Shown piece by piece: positions 1 through 5,462 of a stretch of DNA of 5,462 nt. The stretch comes from Gammaproteobacteria bacterium UBA5338 (GTDB taxonomy: Bacteria > Pseudomonadota > Gammaproteobacteria > Pseudomonadales > UBA5862): the NCBI GenBank assembly GCA_002408105.1, contig DHQM01000061.1, positions 5,934 through 11,395 of the forward strand, in the 5' to 3' direction. Below the pieces are notes generated by a model. That model was not told the origin of the DNA. It saw only the letters and a list, made by a program, of their open reading frames with translations, and made no database searches. Both the position numbers and the translations under genes were made by a program. Position 1 is the first letter of the stretch, and the number at the start of each line of letters is the position of its first letter.

Positions 1-486
1 GACGAGTCCGCGATCGCTCAGCTCGAACGCCAGCAGGCACCCATCGACGCCTATGCCATGGGGACGCGAACCGTCACTTCAGCCGATGCCCCAAGCCTCG
101 ACTGCGCCTACAAGCTGGTTGAGTATGCCGGGCGCGGTCGGATGAAGCTGTCCTCGGGCAAACACACGCTGCCCGGCCGCAAACAGGTGTTTCGGCACAT
201 GGAGCACGGTCGTTGCGTGGGCGATCAGATCGGCCTCAGAGACGAAGCGCTAAAGGGCCGACGCCTGCTCGTCCCAATGATGGTGAACGGACAACTGGTG
301 AGTGCGGGGATCACCAACCTCACCGATGCCCGCGCCCGTTGCGCCGCCTGGATCACCTCCTTGCCGCCGGCCCTATTGGCCCTGTCACCGGCAGCGCAAT
401 ACCCAGTTACCCAGAGCGCAGCCCTCGAAAACCTGCAGGCGCAGGTTCGCGCCGACGTGGAATCCGCCAATGGACACCGGAGCTGA
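1..486 (+). CDS. pncB: Nicotinate phosphoribosyltransferase, C-terminal part (5' end outside window)
   Basis: The frame is open from base 1 and gives the last 161 residues of the protein, so roughly the first two thirds of a usual ~440-residue enzyme lie upstream of the window. The family joins nicotinate to PRPP with ATP hydrolysis to give nicotinate mononucleotide, the entry step of the Preiss-Handler NAD salvage route in the cytosol. Family blocks visible here are API-D-AY-A-M-GTR (residues 13-23 of this fragment), the AYKLVEYAGRGRMKLS stretch (36-51) and TLPGRKQVFR (56-65). The tail has the usual LP..L......YPV..S..LE.L pattern (121-144). It resembles the longer NAPRT class found in many bacteria and animals more than the shorter E. 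coli type. The reading frame is intact up to TGA at 484-486. The call is secure from these blocks, though the PRPP and catalytic regions are not visible. Confidence 0.93.
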   Translation, partial: DESAIAQLERQQAPIDAYAMGTRTVTSADAPSLDCAYKLVEYAGRGRMKLSSGKHTLPGRKQVFRHMEHGRCVGDQIGLRDEALKGRRLLVPMMVNGQLVSAGITNLTDARARCAAWITSLPPALLALSPAAQYPVTQSAALENLQAQVRADVESANGHRS

Positions 487-622
487 ACGCATGGCGACAA
501 GTTGGCAGCGGATCCCAGCGCCGGCTACCATTCAGCGTTGGGTATGCGCTCAACAGACCTCGGTTCGCGTGTGCCGCCCCCGCCCGACAACCATGCCCAC
601 AAGAACAGCGCCCACAAGTCGC

Positions 623-626
623 GAGG
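623..626 (+). promoter_or_regulatory. Ribosome binding site of the nitroreductase gene
   Basis: GAGG lies six bases before ATG 633. It favours this start over the much longer upstream open frame and over ATG 651, which has no purine-rich stretch at a suitable distance. Confidence 0.5.
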
Positions 627-632
627 CCAACC

Positions 633-1292
633 ATGGAACTCCCCGAACTGATGGACAGCCGGTATAGCGTGCGCCGGTTCAAGCCCGAGCCCATTGCTCG
701 GCCGATCATCGAAGACATTTTGACCCTAGCTGGGCGATCAGCATCTTGGTGCAACACCCAACCCTGGCAACTCCATGTGACCGAAGGTGAAGCCACCGAC
801 CGTTTTCGTGATGCCCTTTGGGAGCACGTGACCTCAGGCAACCCACCCGCCCCGGACATCCCCTTCCCGACCCAATACCAGGGTGCCCACTACGCACGAC
901 GCAAGACCTGTGCATTGCAGCTGTACCGCAGCCTCGGCATCAAGGAGGGTGACCGGCAGGCGAGCCAAATGCAAACGTTAGAGAACTTCAAGCTGTTCGG
1001 CGCCCCGCACGTCGTGATTGTCACCTGCCACGAGTCCCTCGGCGCCTACGGGGCGCTCGACTGCGGGTTGTTCGTGAACGGCTTTTTACTGGCGGCAACC
1101 CACCACGGGATCGGCAGCATCGCCCAGGCAGCGCTGGCGGCGTACAGCGACTTCATCCATCAACACTTCGCCATCCCGGACGAGCAGCGGGTGCTCTGCG
1201 CCATCTCGTTCGGTCACACCGACGATGCACACCCGGCCAACCAATTCCGGACCGAACGCGCGCCGCTTGATGAACTGGTGACCTGGGTGTAG
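633..1292 (+). CDS. Nitroreductase-family FMN oxidoreductase (PnbA/NfnB-like)
   Basis: The 219-residue product has the length and motifs of the FMN-dependent nitroreductase fold. These homodimeric cytosolic enzymes pass hydride from NAD(P)H to nitroaromatics, quinones, enones or other acceptors. The N-terminal FMN phosphate-binding block is SRYSVRRF (residues 9-16). It is followed by the S-x-x-N-x-QPW motif (SWCNTQPW, 38-45), where many relatives have PSGxNxQPW. The flavin-contacting C-terminal block is HGIGSIAQAALAAY (158-171), and the ending NQFRTER.PLDE.V.WV matches the subgroup around 4-nitrobenzoate reductase. The frame stays open far upstream, but that part is a shadow of pncB and non-family sequence. 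ATG 633 is chosen because the family similarity begins there and GAGG sits six bases before it; ATG 651 is an alternative. The physiological substrate cannot be told from sequence. Nineteen bases separate it from the next gene. Confidence 0.92.
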   Translation: MELPELMDSRYSVRRFKPEPIARPIIEDILTLAGRSASWCNTQPWQLHVTEGEATDRFRDALWEHVTSGNPPAPDIPFPTQYQGAHYARRKTCALQLYRSLGIKEGDRQASQMQTLENFKLFGAPHVVIVTCHESLGAYGALDCGLFVNGFLLAATHHGIGSIAQAALAAYSDFIHQHFAIPDEQRVLCAISFGHTDDAHPANQFRTERAPLDELVTWV

Positions 1293-1311
1293 CCCGGCTG
1301 GACCACAGCAG

Positions 1312-1629
1312 ATGAAACCCACCGAAGTCCCGCCAGGAGCGCGCCCGGTCGACAACAACAGGCCCGCGACCCGACGTCAGGTGACCCCCACCGAGGATGT
1401 GCGGTACTTCACCACTGAATCCGGCGAGCGCCGGGTCGACCGACGGCGCAGTGGAGACCGGCGCCGCAGAGGCCGGGATCGACGCCAGCTCAATGCAGCA
1501 TCACGGGGCCGTGCAGGCGACCGCAGGCGGGGCATGGACCGTCGCCGCAGCCAACGCCCAGCGGCCCCCAAGCCCCCACCGCGCCCCACCACCGGGCGGC
1601 GTGGCGGGAACGTCGACGAGTTCGCCTGA
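1312..1629 (+). CDS. Small arginine-rich protein with D-R-R repeats, function unknown
   Basis: This predicted 105-residue protein matches no enzyme family that I recognise. About 29 residues are arginine and only two are lysine. The centre carries repeated [D/E]-R-R units: GERR (38-41), DRRR (43-46), GDRRRR (48-53), RDRR (55-58), GDRRR (69-73) and MDRRR (75-79). The N-terminal 35 residues are mixed and polar, residues 83-93 are proline-rich, and the end is acidic (NVDEFA). There is no signal peptide or membrane segment, so a disordered, strongly basic cytosolic protein is expected, perhaps binding RNA, DNA or acidic partners. Similar R-R-x-x-D-R-R stretches occur in short hypothetical proteins of many proteobacteria. 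The gene fits snugly between its neighbours (19 bases after the nitroreductase, 26 before the transporter). It has no strong ribosome binding site, and other frames here are also open because the DNA is very GC-rich, so its reality is likely but not certain. Confidence 0.6.
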   Translation: MKPTEVPPGARPVDNNRPATRRQVTPTEDVRYFTTESGERRVDRRRSGDRRRRGRDRRQLNAASRGRAGDRRRGMDRRRSQRPAAPKPPPRPTTGRRGGNVDEFA

Positions 1630-1655
1630 CTCCGGCAGCCACCCACGTCCACACC

Positions 1656-2633
1656 GTGCCCATTTCGATCCTGTTGTTCCCCGTGTTGGCAGCCGGCTTC
1701 GCTGCAGGCGCTTGGCTGTTTCCCAGCCCCTTTGCTGCACAATCGGGCGCCATTGTTCCGCTGCTCTCACTGGTGATGTTTGGCATGGGGGCAAGCACAC
1801 CGCCCAAAGCCTTCGCTCAGGTCATTGGCCGGCCCCAAGCCCTGGCGGCCGGACTGCTGTTGCAGTTCGGCCTGATGCCCGCCATCGCTTGGCTATTGGC
1901 CCGGATGCTGTCGCTGGATCCGGCACTGCAAACCGGCCTGATCCTGGTCGGCGTGTGCTCTGGAGGCACCGCATCGAACGTCATTTGCTACCTCGCTGGA
2001 GGGAATTTGGCACTCTCAATCAGTCTGACATTCGCCTCCACGGTGCTGGGGGTCGTGCTCACCCCGGTGTTGGCGGCCGCCTACCTGGGTGCAGCTGTCG
2101 AGGTGCCTGCACAGGCGATGCTCGTGACCCTGCTGCATGTGGTGGCTGCGCCTGTGGCGCTTGGCCTGGCGGCACACCAAGCTCTGCATAAGCGCGCTCC
2201 TGCGGTGCTGCAGTGGCTGCCGCGCCTTTCCATGGGCGCCATTCTTTGGGTCATCGCCATCGTCGTGGCACTGAATGCGGAGCGGCTCGGCAGCTTGGGC
2301 GTCGCTGTCTGGTTCGCAGTGGTACTGCACAACCTGTGCGGACTGGGAGGTGGATGGCTCGGTGCAGCGCTACTGGGCCAGGACGAAACCGCGCGCCGGA
2401 CACTCGCGATCGAGGTCGGCATGCAGAACTCGGGGCTCGCGGTGGCACTTGCGGTCCAGTACTTTTCCGCAGCTGCTGCGCTACCCGGTGCCCTGTTCAG
2501 TGTTTGGCACAACCTGTCCGGTGCAGGGTTTGCCGCTCTGATGCAGCACCGGTCCCGGGCGATTGCCCAAGCGGGCACACCCGAGGCTTCGCCGCTTGAG
2601 CACCACCAACCCCCTAGAGGGCGCGGGCAATGA
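1656..2633 (+). CDS. Bile acid:sodium symporter (BASS) family transporter
   Basis: This 325-residue hydrophobic protein has about ten membrane segments and belongs to the BASS family, inner-membrane carriers that couple Na+ entry to uptake of organic anions. Family blocks are MFGMG (41-45), CSGGTASNVICYLAGGNLALSISLT (101-125), EVGMQNSGLA (253-262) and FSVWHN (281-286). Compared from memory with the Neisseria homologue ASBT_NM, the residues placing both sodium ions are all present at a constant offset of seven: Q70, S107, N108, S121, T125, E253, M256 and Q257. A functional Na+-coupled carrier is therefore likely. The substrate is unknown; BASS members move bile acids, pantoate, pyruvate or other carboxylates. 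The start is the GTG at 1656; no ATG suits and there is no clear ribosome binding site, so a slightly longer N-terminus is possible. The last ~28 residues are hydrophilic, and their coding end overlaps the opposing gene. Confidence 0.92.
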   Translation: MPISILLFPVLAAGFAAGAWLFPSPFAAQSGAIVPLLSLVMFGMGASTPPKAFAQVIGRPQALAAGLLLQFGLMPAIAWLLARMLSLDPALQTGLILVGVCSGGTASNVICYLAGGNLALSISLTFASTVLGVVLTPVLAAAYLGAAVEVPAQAMLVTLLHVVAAPVALGLAAHQALHKRAPAVLQWLPRLSMGAILWVIAIVVALNAERLGSLGVAVWFAVVLHNLCGLGGGWLGAALLGQDETARRTLAIEVGMQNSGLAVALAVQYFSAAAALPGALFSVWHNLSGAGFAALMQHRSRAIAQAGTPEASPLEHHQPPRGRGQ

Positions 2634-3750
2634 TCTCTTTCATGATCTCATTGGCACCGCCGTAGATCCGCGAAACGCGAGAATCAGCAAACTGACGGGC
2701 GATCGGAAACTCCCACATGTAACCGAAGCCACCATGCATTTGTAGGCACTGATCGATTACCCGGTTTTGCAGGTCCGTCGCCCACCACTTCAGCTTGGCC
2801 GCCGTCACTGCGTCCAGCTCCCGGTGCACATGCCGTTCGATGCATTGGTCAACGAAGGCCCGGCCAATGGTGATTTCCGTATCCATCTCAGCCAGCTTGA
2901 ACCGGTTGTACTGAAAATCGGCGACCGAGGTGCCAAACACCGTGCGCTCCCGGGTGTATTCAAGGGTGCGCTTGAGTGCCACCTCCGCCGAGGCGATGGC
3001 GCCGGCGCCAATGCTGAGTCGCTCCTGGGGCAACTCGCTCATCAAGTAAACAAAACCCTTGCCCGCTTCACCGAGTAGGTTTTCTTTGGGCACTCTCATG
3101 TCCTGGAAGAACAGCTCCGAGGTGTCTTGCGCTTTCATGCCGATCTTGTCGAGGTTGCGCCCCTTCACGAAGCCTGGCGTGTCGGCCTCGACCAACAGCA
3201 AACTGATGCCCTTGGCACCGAGACTCGGGTCCGTCTTGCACACCAAAATCAACAGGTCGCAGTGCTGGCCGTTGGTGATGAAGGTTTTCGATCCGTTGAC
3301 GACGTAGTGGTCACCGTCCAATACCGCGGTGGTGCGCACCGCCTGCAGATCGCTTCCCGCTCCGGGTTCGGTCATGGCGATGGCGCCGACCATCTCTCCG
3401 GCCGCCAAACGAGGCAAGTATTTGCGCTTCTGCTCTTCGCTGATTGAGTGGCGCTCGATGTAGGGCGCAACGATGTCGGAATGCACCCCGAAACCCAAGC
3501 CGGACAAGCTGCGCTTGGAGATTTCCTCGATGGCAATCAAGGTGTACCGAAAATCGACCCCCGAGCCACCGTAGGCTTCATCCAGGGTGAAACAAAGAAA
3601 GCCGTTTTGGCCGGCTTTGGTCCAAATCTCGCGGTCCACCTGCCCCTGCTTTTCCCACCGTTCGTGGTGCGGAACCGCCTCCGTGTCGAGAAACTTACCG
3701 AACGCTTCCCGAAATGCGTGGTGTTCTTCGTTCCAAACACTGCTGCTCAT
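2614..3750 (-). CDS. Acyl-CoA dehydrogenase, long-chain (ACADL-like) type
   Basis: The 378-residue flavoenzyme is complete. It oxidises acyl-CoA to trans-2-enoyl-CoA and passes electrons to electron-transferring flavoprotein, the first step of a beta-oxidation cycle. The N-terminal helical domain has HHERWEK and AYGGSGVDF (residues 59-67). The FAD/substrate signature AMTEPGAGSDLQA (125-137) and the C-terminal signature beginning QMHGGFGY (337-344) both fit the classical family patterns. ELPQERL (239-245) places the likely catalytic base at E243, as in mammalian long-chain and isovaleryl-CoA dehydrogenases. Consistently, the position used in medium-chain enzymes is glycine (G364 in RIYGGANEI). 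SELPQERL, RAFVDQCI, GYMWEFPIA and YGGANEIMKE.IAR closely recall animal ACADL. Chain-length preference remains inferred. ATG 3750 has AGGGA about nine bases upstream. The gene diverges from cysI and converges on the transporter, so it is probably transcribed alone. Confidence 0.95.
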   Translation of the reverse strand: MSSSVWNEEHHAFREAFGKFLDTEAVPHHERWEKQGQVDREIWTKAGQNGFLCFTLDEAYGGSGVDFRYTLIAIEEISKRSLSGLGFGVHSDIVAPYIERHSISEEQKRKYLPRLAAGEMVGAIAMTEPGAGSDLQAVRTTAVLDGDHYVVNGSKTFITNGQHCDLLILVCKTDPSLGAKGISLLLVEADTPGFVKGRNLDKIGMKAQDTSELFFQDMRVPKENLLGEAGKGFVYLMSELPQERLSIGAGAIASAEVALKRTLEYTRERTVFGTSVADFQYNRFKLAEMDTEITIGRAFVDQCIERHVHRELDAVTAAKLKWWATDLQNRVIDQCLQMHGGFGYMWEFPIARQFADSRVSRIYGGANEIMKEIIARAL

Positions 3751-3759
3751 GGTTGTTAT

Positions 3760-3764
3760 TCCCT
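3760..3764 (-). promoter_or_regulatory. Ribosome binding site of the acyl-CoA dehydrogenase gene
   Basis: Read on the - strand, AGGGA lies nine bases before ATG 3750. It is a modest Shine-Dalgarno match that supports this start, which also gives the N-terminus expected for the family. Confidence 0.5.
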
Positions 3765-3868
3765 ACCAATTTGAAAGTACAGGTGCCGGCCTCGGCGCGG
3801 CGGTGCCAGAAGAGTGGGCGAATTTTGCCAGTTTGCGCCGGTCAGGTCAGCCCTGGCGTTTTTATTCC

Positions 3869-3880
3869 ATTCAATTGAAT
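3869..3880. repeat. Perfect 12-bp palindrome ATTCAATTGAAT
   Basis: The 12 bases equal their own reverse complement. The half-site ATTCA faces TGAAT across a two-base centre. The location in a divergent promoter region suggests an operator for a dimeric regulator, but AT-rich DNA yields such palindromes readily and no regulator gene is in the window. Confidence 0.5.
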
Positions 3881-3884
3881 TTTT

Positions 3885-3900
3885 ATGAATAAATATTCAT
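3885..3900. repeat. Inverted repeat ATGAATA-N2-TATTCAT
   Basis: Arms of seven bases (3885-3891 and 3894-3900) are exact reverse complements with two bases between. It reuses the TGAAT/ATTCA half-sites of the neighbouring palindrome in the outward order. The centres of the two dyads are 18 bp apart, and the two TGAAT copies are 10 bp apart, about one helical turn. A regulator binding site is possible but unproven. Confidence 0.5.
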
Positions 3901-3982
3901 TTTCTGCATAAAAATTTGCTGGTAACGTATGCGGCCGCGCTTGAGCCCATGCGCCAGCGCCCCGCTTCGCGTTTTAAAACCT

Positions 3983-3987
3983 GGTGA
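3983..3987 (+). promoter_or_regulatory. Ribosome binding site of cysI
   Basis: GGTGA lies five bases before ATG 3993. It complements the UCACC part of the 16S rRNA 3' end, a less usual register than GGAGG, and supports this start. Confidence 0.5.
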
Positions 3988-3992
3988 TTGGC

Positions 3993-5462
3993 ATGTACCG
4001 CTACGACAGCACCGACCAGCAATTGATCGAAGACCGCGTCCGCCAGTTTCGCGGACAAACCCAACGCTATCTGGATGGGCAACTGTCCGAAGGCCAGTTT
4101 TTGCCGCTGCGGCTGCAGAACGGACTGTACCTCCAGCGCCTGGCTCCGATGCTGCGCATCGCGATTCCTTATGGACTGCTGAGTTCGGTCCAGTTGCGCC
4201 GCCTGGCGGAGGTTGCGGAACGCTACGACAAGGGCTACGGCCATTTCAGCACCCGGCAAAACCTTCAGCTCAATTGGCCGGAGCTGGAAGAAGTGCCTGA
4301 TCTACTCGGTGAGCTCGCCGAAGTGCAGTTGCATGCGATCCAAACGAGCGGCAATTGCATACGCAATGTGACCACCGATCAGTTCGCTGGCGTGGCCCCC
4401 GACGAAGTGGTCGACCCCAGGCCCTACTGCGAAATCATCCGCCAATGGTCAACCTTTCACCCGGAGTTCGCGTACCTGCCGCGCAAATTCAAGATTGCTG
4501 TGAACGCCGCCGAGGGCGACCGCGCCGCCATCCAGGTCCACGACATCGGGGTGCAGGTGGTGCGCAACGCGAACAATGAAATCGGGTACCAGGTCTTTGT
4601 CGGCGGCGGACTCGGGCGCACGCCGGTGATTGGCAGCATGATCCACGGTTTTTTGCCCGAGCAACACCTGCTCAGCTACCTGGAAGCGATCCTGCGGGTG
4701 TACAACCGACTGGGGCGACGGGACAACAAGTACAAGGCCCGCATCAAAATTCTGGTCCGTGCCCTCGGCCCGGACACCTTTGCCCAGCGGGTGGAAGCGG
4801 AGTGGGAGCACCTTCGAGGCGGCCCGCTGACACTGACCCAGGCAGAAATCGACCGCGTCCAGGGATTCTTTGCGGCGCCATCCTACGCGCAGCCGTCCCA
4901 GGCGCAAGCAGACCTCAAGGCCCAGGCGCTCGCGGACCCAGCGTTTGGCGACTGGCTCGCCCACAACACCCATCCGCACCGCCAAACCGGATACCGATCC
5001 GTTACCCTGTCCCTCAAGTCCACTGGGTTACCGCCGGGGGACATCAGCAGCGTACAAATGCGCCGGGTCGCAGACATGGCCGACCGGTACAGCTTTGGAG
5101 AGCTGCGCTCCAGCCACGAGCAAAACCTGATCCTTGCAGACGTCGCCGAACGAGACCTGCAGGCAGTGTGGCAGGAAGCCAGTGCGCTGGGACTCGCCAC
5201 ACCGAACGTAGGCACCCTCACCGACATTGTATGTTGCCCGGGAGGCGACTACTGTGCCCTGGCCAACGCCAAGTCCATCCCCATTGCCGAGGCCATCCAG
5301 CGGCGCTTCGACGACTACGACTACGTGCATGACCTGGGCCCGCTGGACATCAACATCTCCGGCTGCATGAATGCCTGCGGCCACCATCACGTGGGTCACA
5401 TCGGTATTCTCGGCGTGGATAAGAAAGGCGAGGAGTTCTATCAGGTCTCCCTGGGTGGTCAT
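3993..5462 (+). CDS. cysI: Assimilatory sulfite reductase hemoprotein subunit (nitrite/sulfite reductase family), 3' end outside window
   Basis: The frame is open for 490 codons to the window end; relatives have about 550 residues, so only a short C-terminus is missing. The protein carries siroheme coupled to a [4Fe-4S] cluster and reduces sulfite to sulfide in six electrons for cysteine synthesis in the cytosol. Cluster ligands are C415 and C421 (C-x5-C) and C458 and C462 (C-x3-C, SGCMNAC). Anion and siroheme contacts are R88 (STRQN), R124 (GNCIRN) and K165/K167 (LPRKFK), matching the basic residues of E. coli SiR. The sequence, from MYRYD...QLIEDRV to HHHVGHIGILGVDKKGEEFYQVSLGG, closely follows Pseudomonas-type CysI. 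Those enzymes are nearer to the ferredoxin-type group than to the E. coli NADPH enzyme subunit. A nitrite reductase role is less likely. The start has GGTGA five bases upstream. Control by sulfur supply is usual for the family but is not shown here. Confidence 0.95.
   Translation, partial: MYRYDSTDQQLIEDRVRQFRGQTQRYLDGQLSEGQFLPLRLQNGLYLQRLAPMLRIAIPYGLLSSVQLRRLAEVAERYDKGYGHFSTRQNLQLNWPELEEVPDLLGELAEVQLHAIQTSGNCIRNVTTDQFAGVAPDEVVDPRPYCEIIRQWSTFHPEFAYLPRKFKIAVNAAEGDRAAIQVHDIGVQVVRNANNEIGYQVFVGGGLGRTPVIGSMIHGFLPEQHLLSYLEAILRVYNRLGRRDNKYKARIKILVRALGPDTFAQRVEAEWEHLRGGPLTLTQAEIDRVQGFFAAPSYAQPSQAQADLKAQALADPAFGDWLAHNTHPHRQTGYRSVTLSLKSTGLPPGDISSVQMRRVADMADRYSFGELRSSHEQNLILADVAERDLQAVWQEASALGLATPNVGTLTDIVCCPGGDYCALANAKSIPIAEAIQRRFDDYDYVHDLGPLDINISGCMNACGHHHVGHIGILGVDKKGEEFYQVSLGGH

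Larger units (their letters stand above)
3859..3916. promoter_or_regulatory. AT-rich divergent promoter/operator region between acyl-CoA dehydrogenase and cysI
   Basis: Of these 58 bases only nine are G or C (about 16 %), in a strongly GC-rich window. The stretch lies in the middle of the 242-base gap between two divergent start codons, where promoters for both genes are expected. TTGAAT (3875-3880) resembles a -35 box, and CATAAA (3907-3912) after TG could serve as a -10 for cysI, but no pair with good spacing stands out on either strand. Two dyads lie inside it and are listed separately. The rest of the gap, GC-rich flanks at about 3781-3858 and 3917-3970, shows nothing I can name. Confidence 0.5.

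Noticed and set aside
514..542. Possible hairpin after pncB (CCCAGCG with CGTTGGG)
   Set aside because: The stem is seven pairs with one G-U, the loop is 15 bases, and no T-run follows, so it is not a credible intrinsic terminator.
595..618. Direct repeat GCCCACAAG (595-603 and 610-618)
   Set aside because: Nine bases repeated once, with no further copies or dyad symmetry, is compatible with chance.
213..632. Long upstream extension of the nitroreductase open frame
   Set aside because: It runs through pncB in another frame, has no nitroreductase similarity, and the family N-terminus begins at ATG 633 with its own GAGG.
1397..2191. 264-codon open frame on the + strand
   Set aside because: It overlaps the D-R-R protein and the well-supported transporter in another frame. 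Its composition is arginine/glycine/alanine-rich without motifs, as expected for a GC-rich shadow.
3937..3960. Small hairpin in the cysI leader (GCGCT with AGCGC)
   Set aside because: Only five pairs around a 14-base loop, with no riboswitch-like conserved elements.
3971..3980. Palindrome GTTTTAAAAC just before the cysI ribosome site
   Set aside because: A ten-base palindrome of simple composition with no extension; it could be an operator but nothing else supports it.
4449..4985. 178-codon open frame on the - strand
   Set aside because: It lies fully antisense to cysI, whose motifs are unmistakable, and has no recognisable domain.
5028..5462. Open frame on the - strand reaching the window end
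   Set aside because: It is antisense to the iron-sulfur cluster region of cysI and shows no family features; it is a shadow.

Overview
This is an ordinary-looking chromosomal segment of a GC-rich proteobacterium, most likely a gammaproteobacterium. The main support is the sulfite reductase at the right end, which closely resembles, from memory, the siroheme sulfite reductase (CysI) of Pseudomonas and relatives. Nothing allows a genus call. No rRNA, tRNA, CRISPR array, insertion sequence or phage gene was seen.

Layout. The left half (1-2633) holds four genes on the + strand. They are the 3' end of nicotinate phosphoribosyltransferase (pncB, NAD salvage), an FMN nitroreductase-family oxidoreductase, a small arginine-rich protein built on repeated D-R-R units, and a bile acid:sodium symporter (BASS) family membrane protein. 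The last three are separated by only 19 and 26 bases and could be co-transcribed. A 146-base gap separates pncB from the nitroreductase. A complete acyl-CoA dehydrogenase of the long-chain (ACADL-like) type lies on the - strand (3750-2614). Its 3' end overlaps the 3' end of the transporter by 20 bases in convergent orientation. A 242-base divergent intergenic region follows, with a very AT-rich core carrying two dyads. The last gene, cysI, runs rightward and is cut by the window end after 490 codons.

How the genes fit together. The window joins several housekeeping metabolic functions: NAD salvage, a flavin reductase that probably uses NAD(P)H, acyl-CoA beta-oxidation, Na+-coupled organic anion uptake and assimilatory sulfite reduction. 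They do not form an obvious single pathway. I found no convincing new defence, mobile or biosynthetic system. The items most worth a second look are the D-R-R repeat protein and the cluster of four TGAAT/ATTCA half-sites between the divergent acyl-CoA dehydrogenase and cysI genes.
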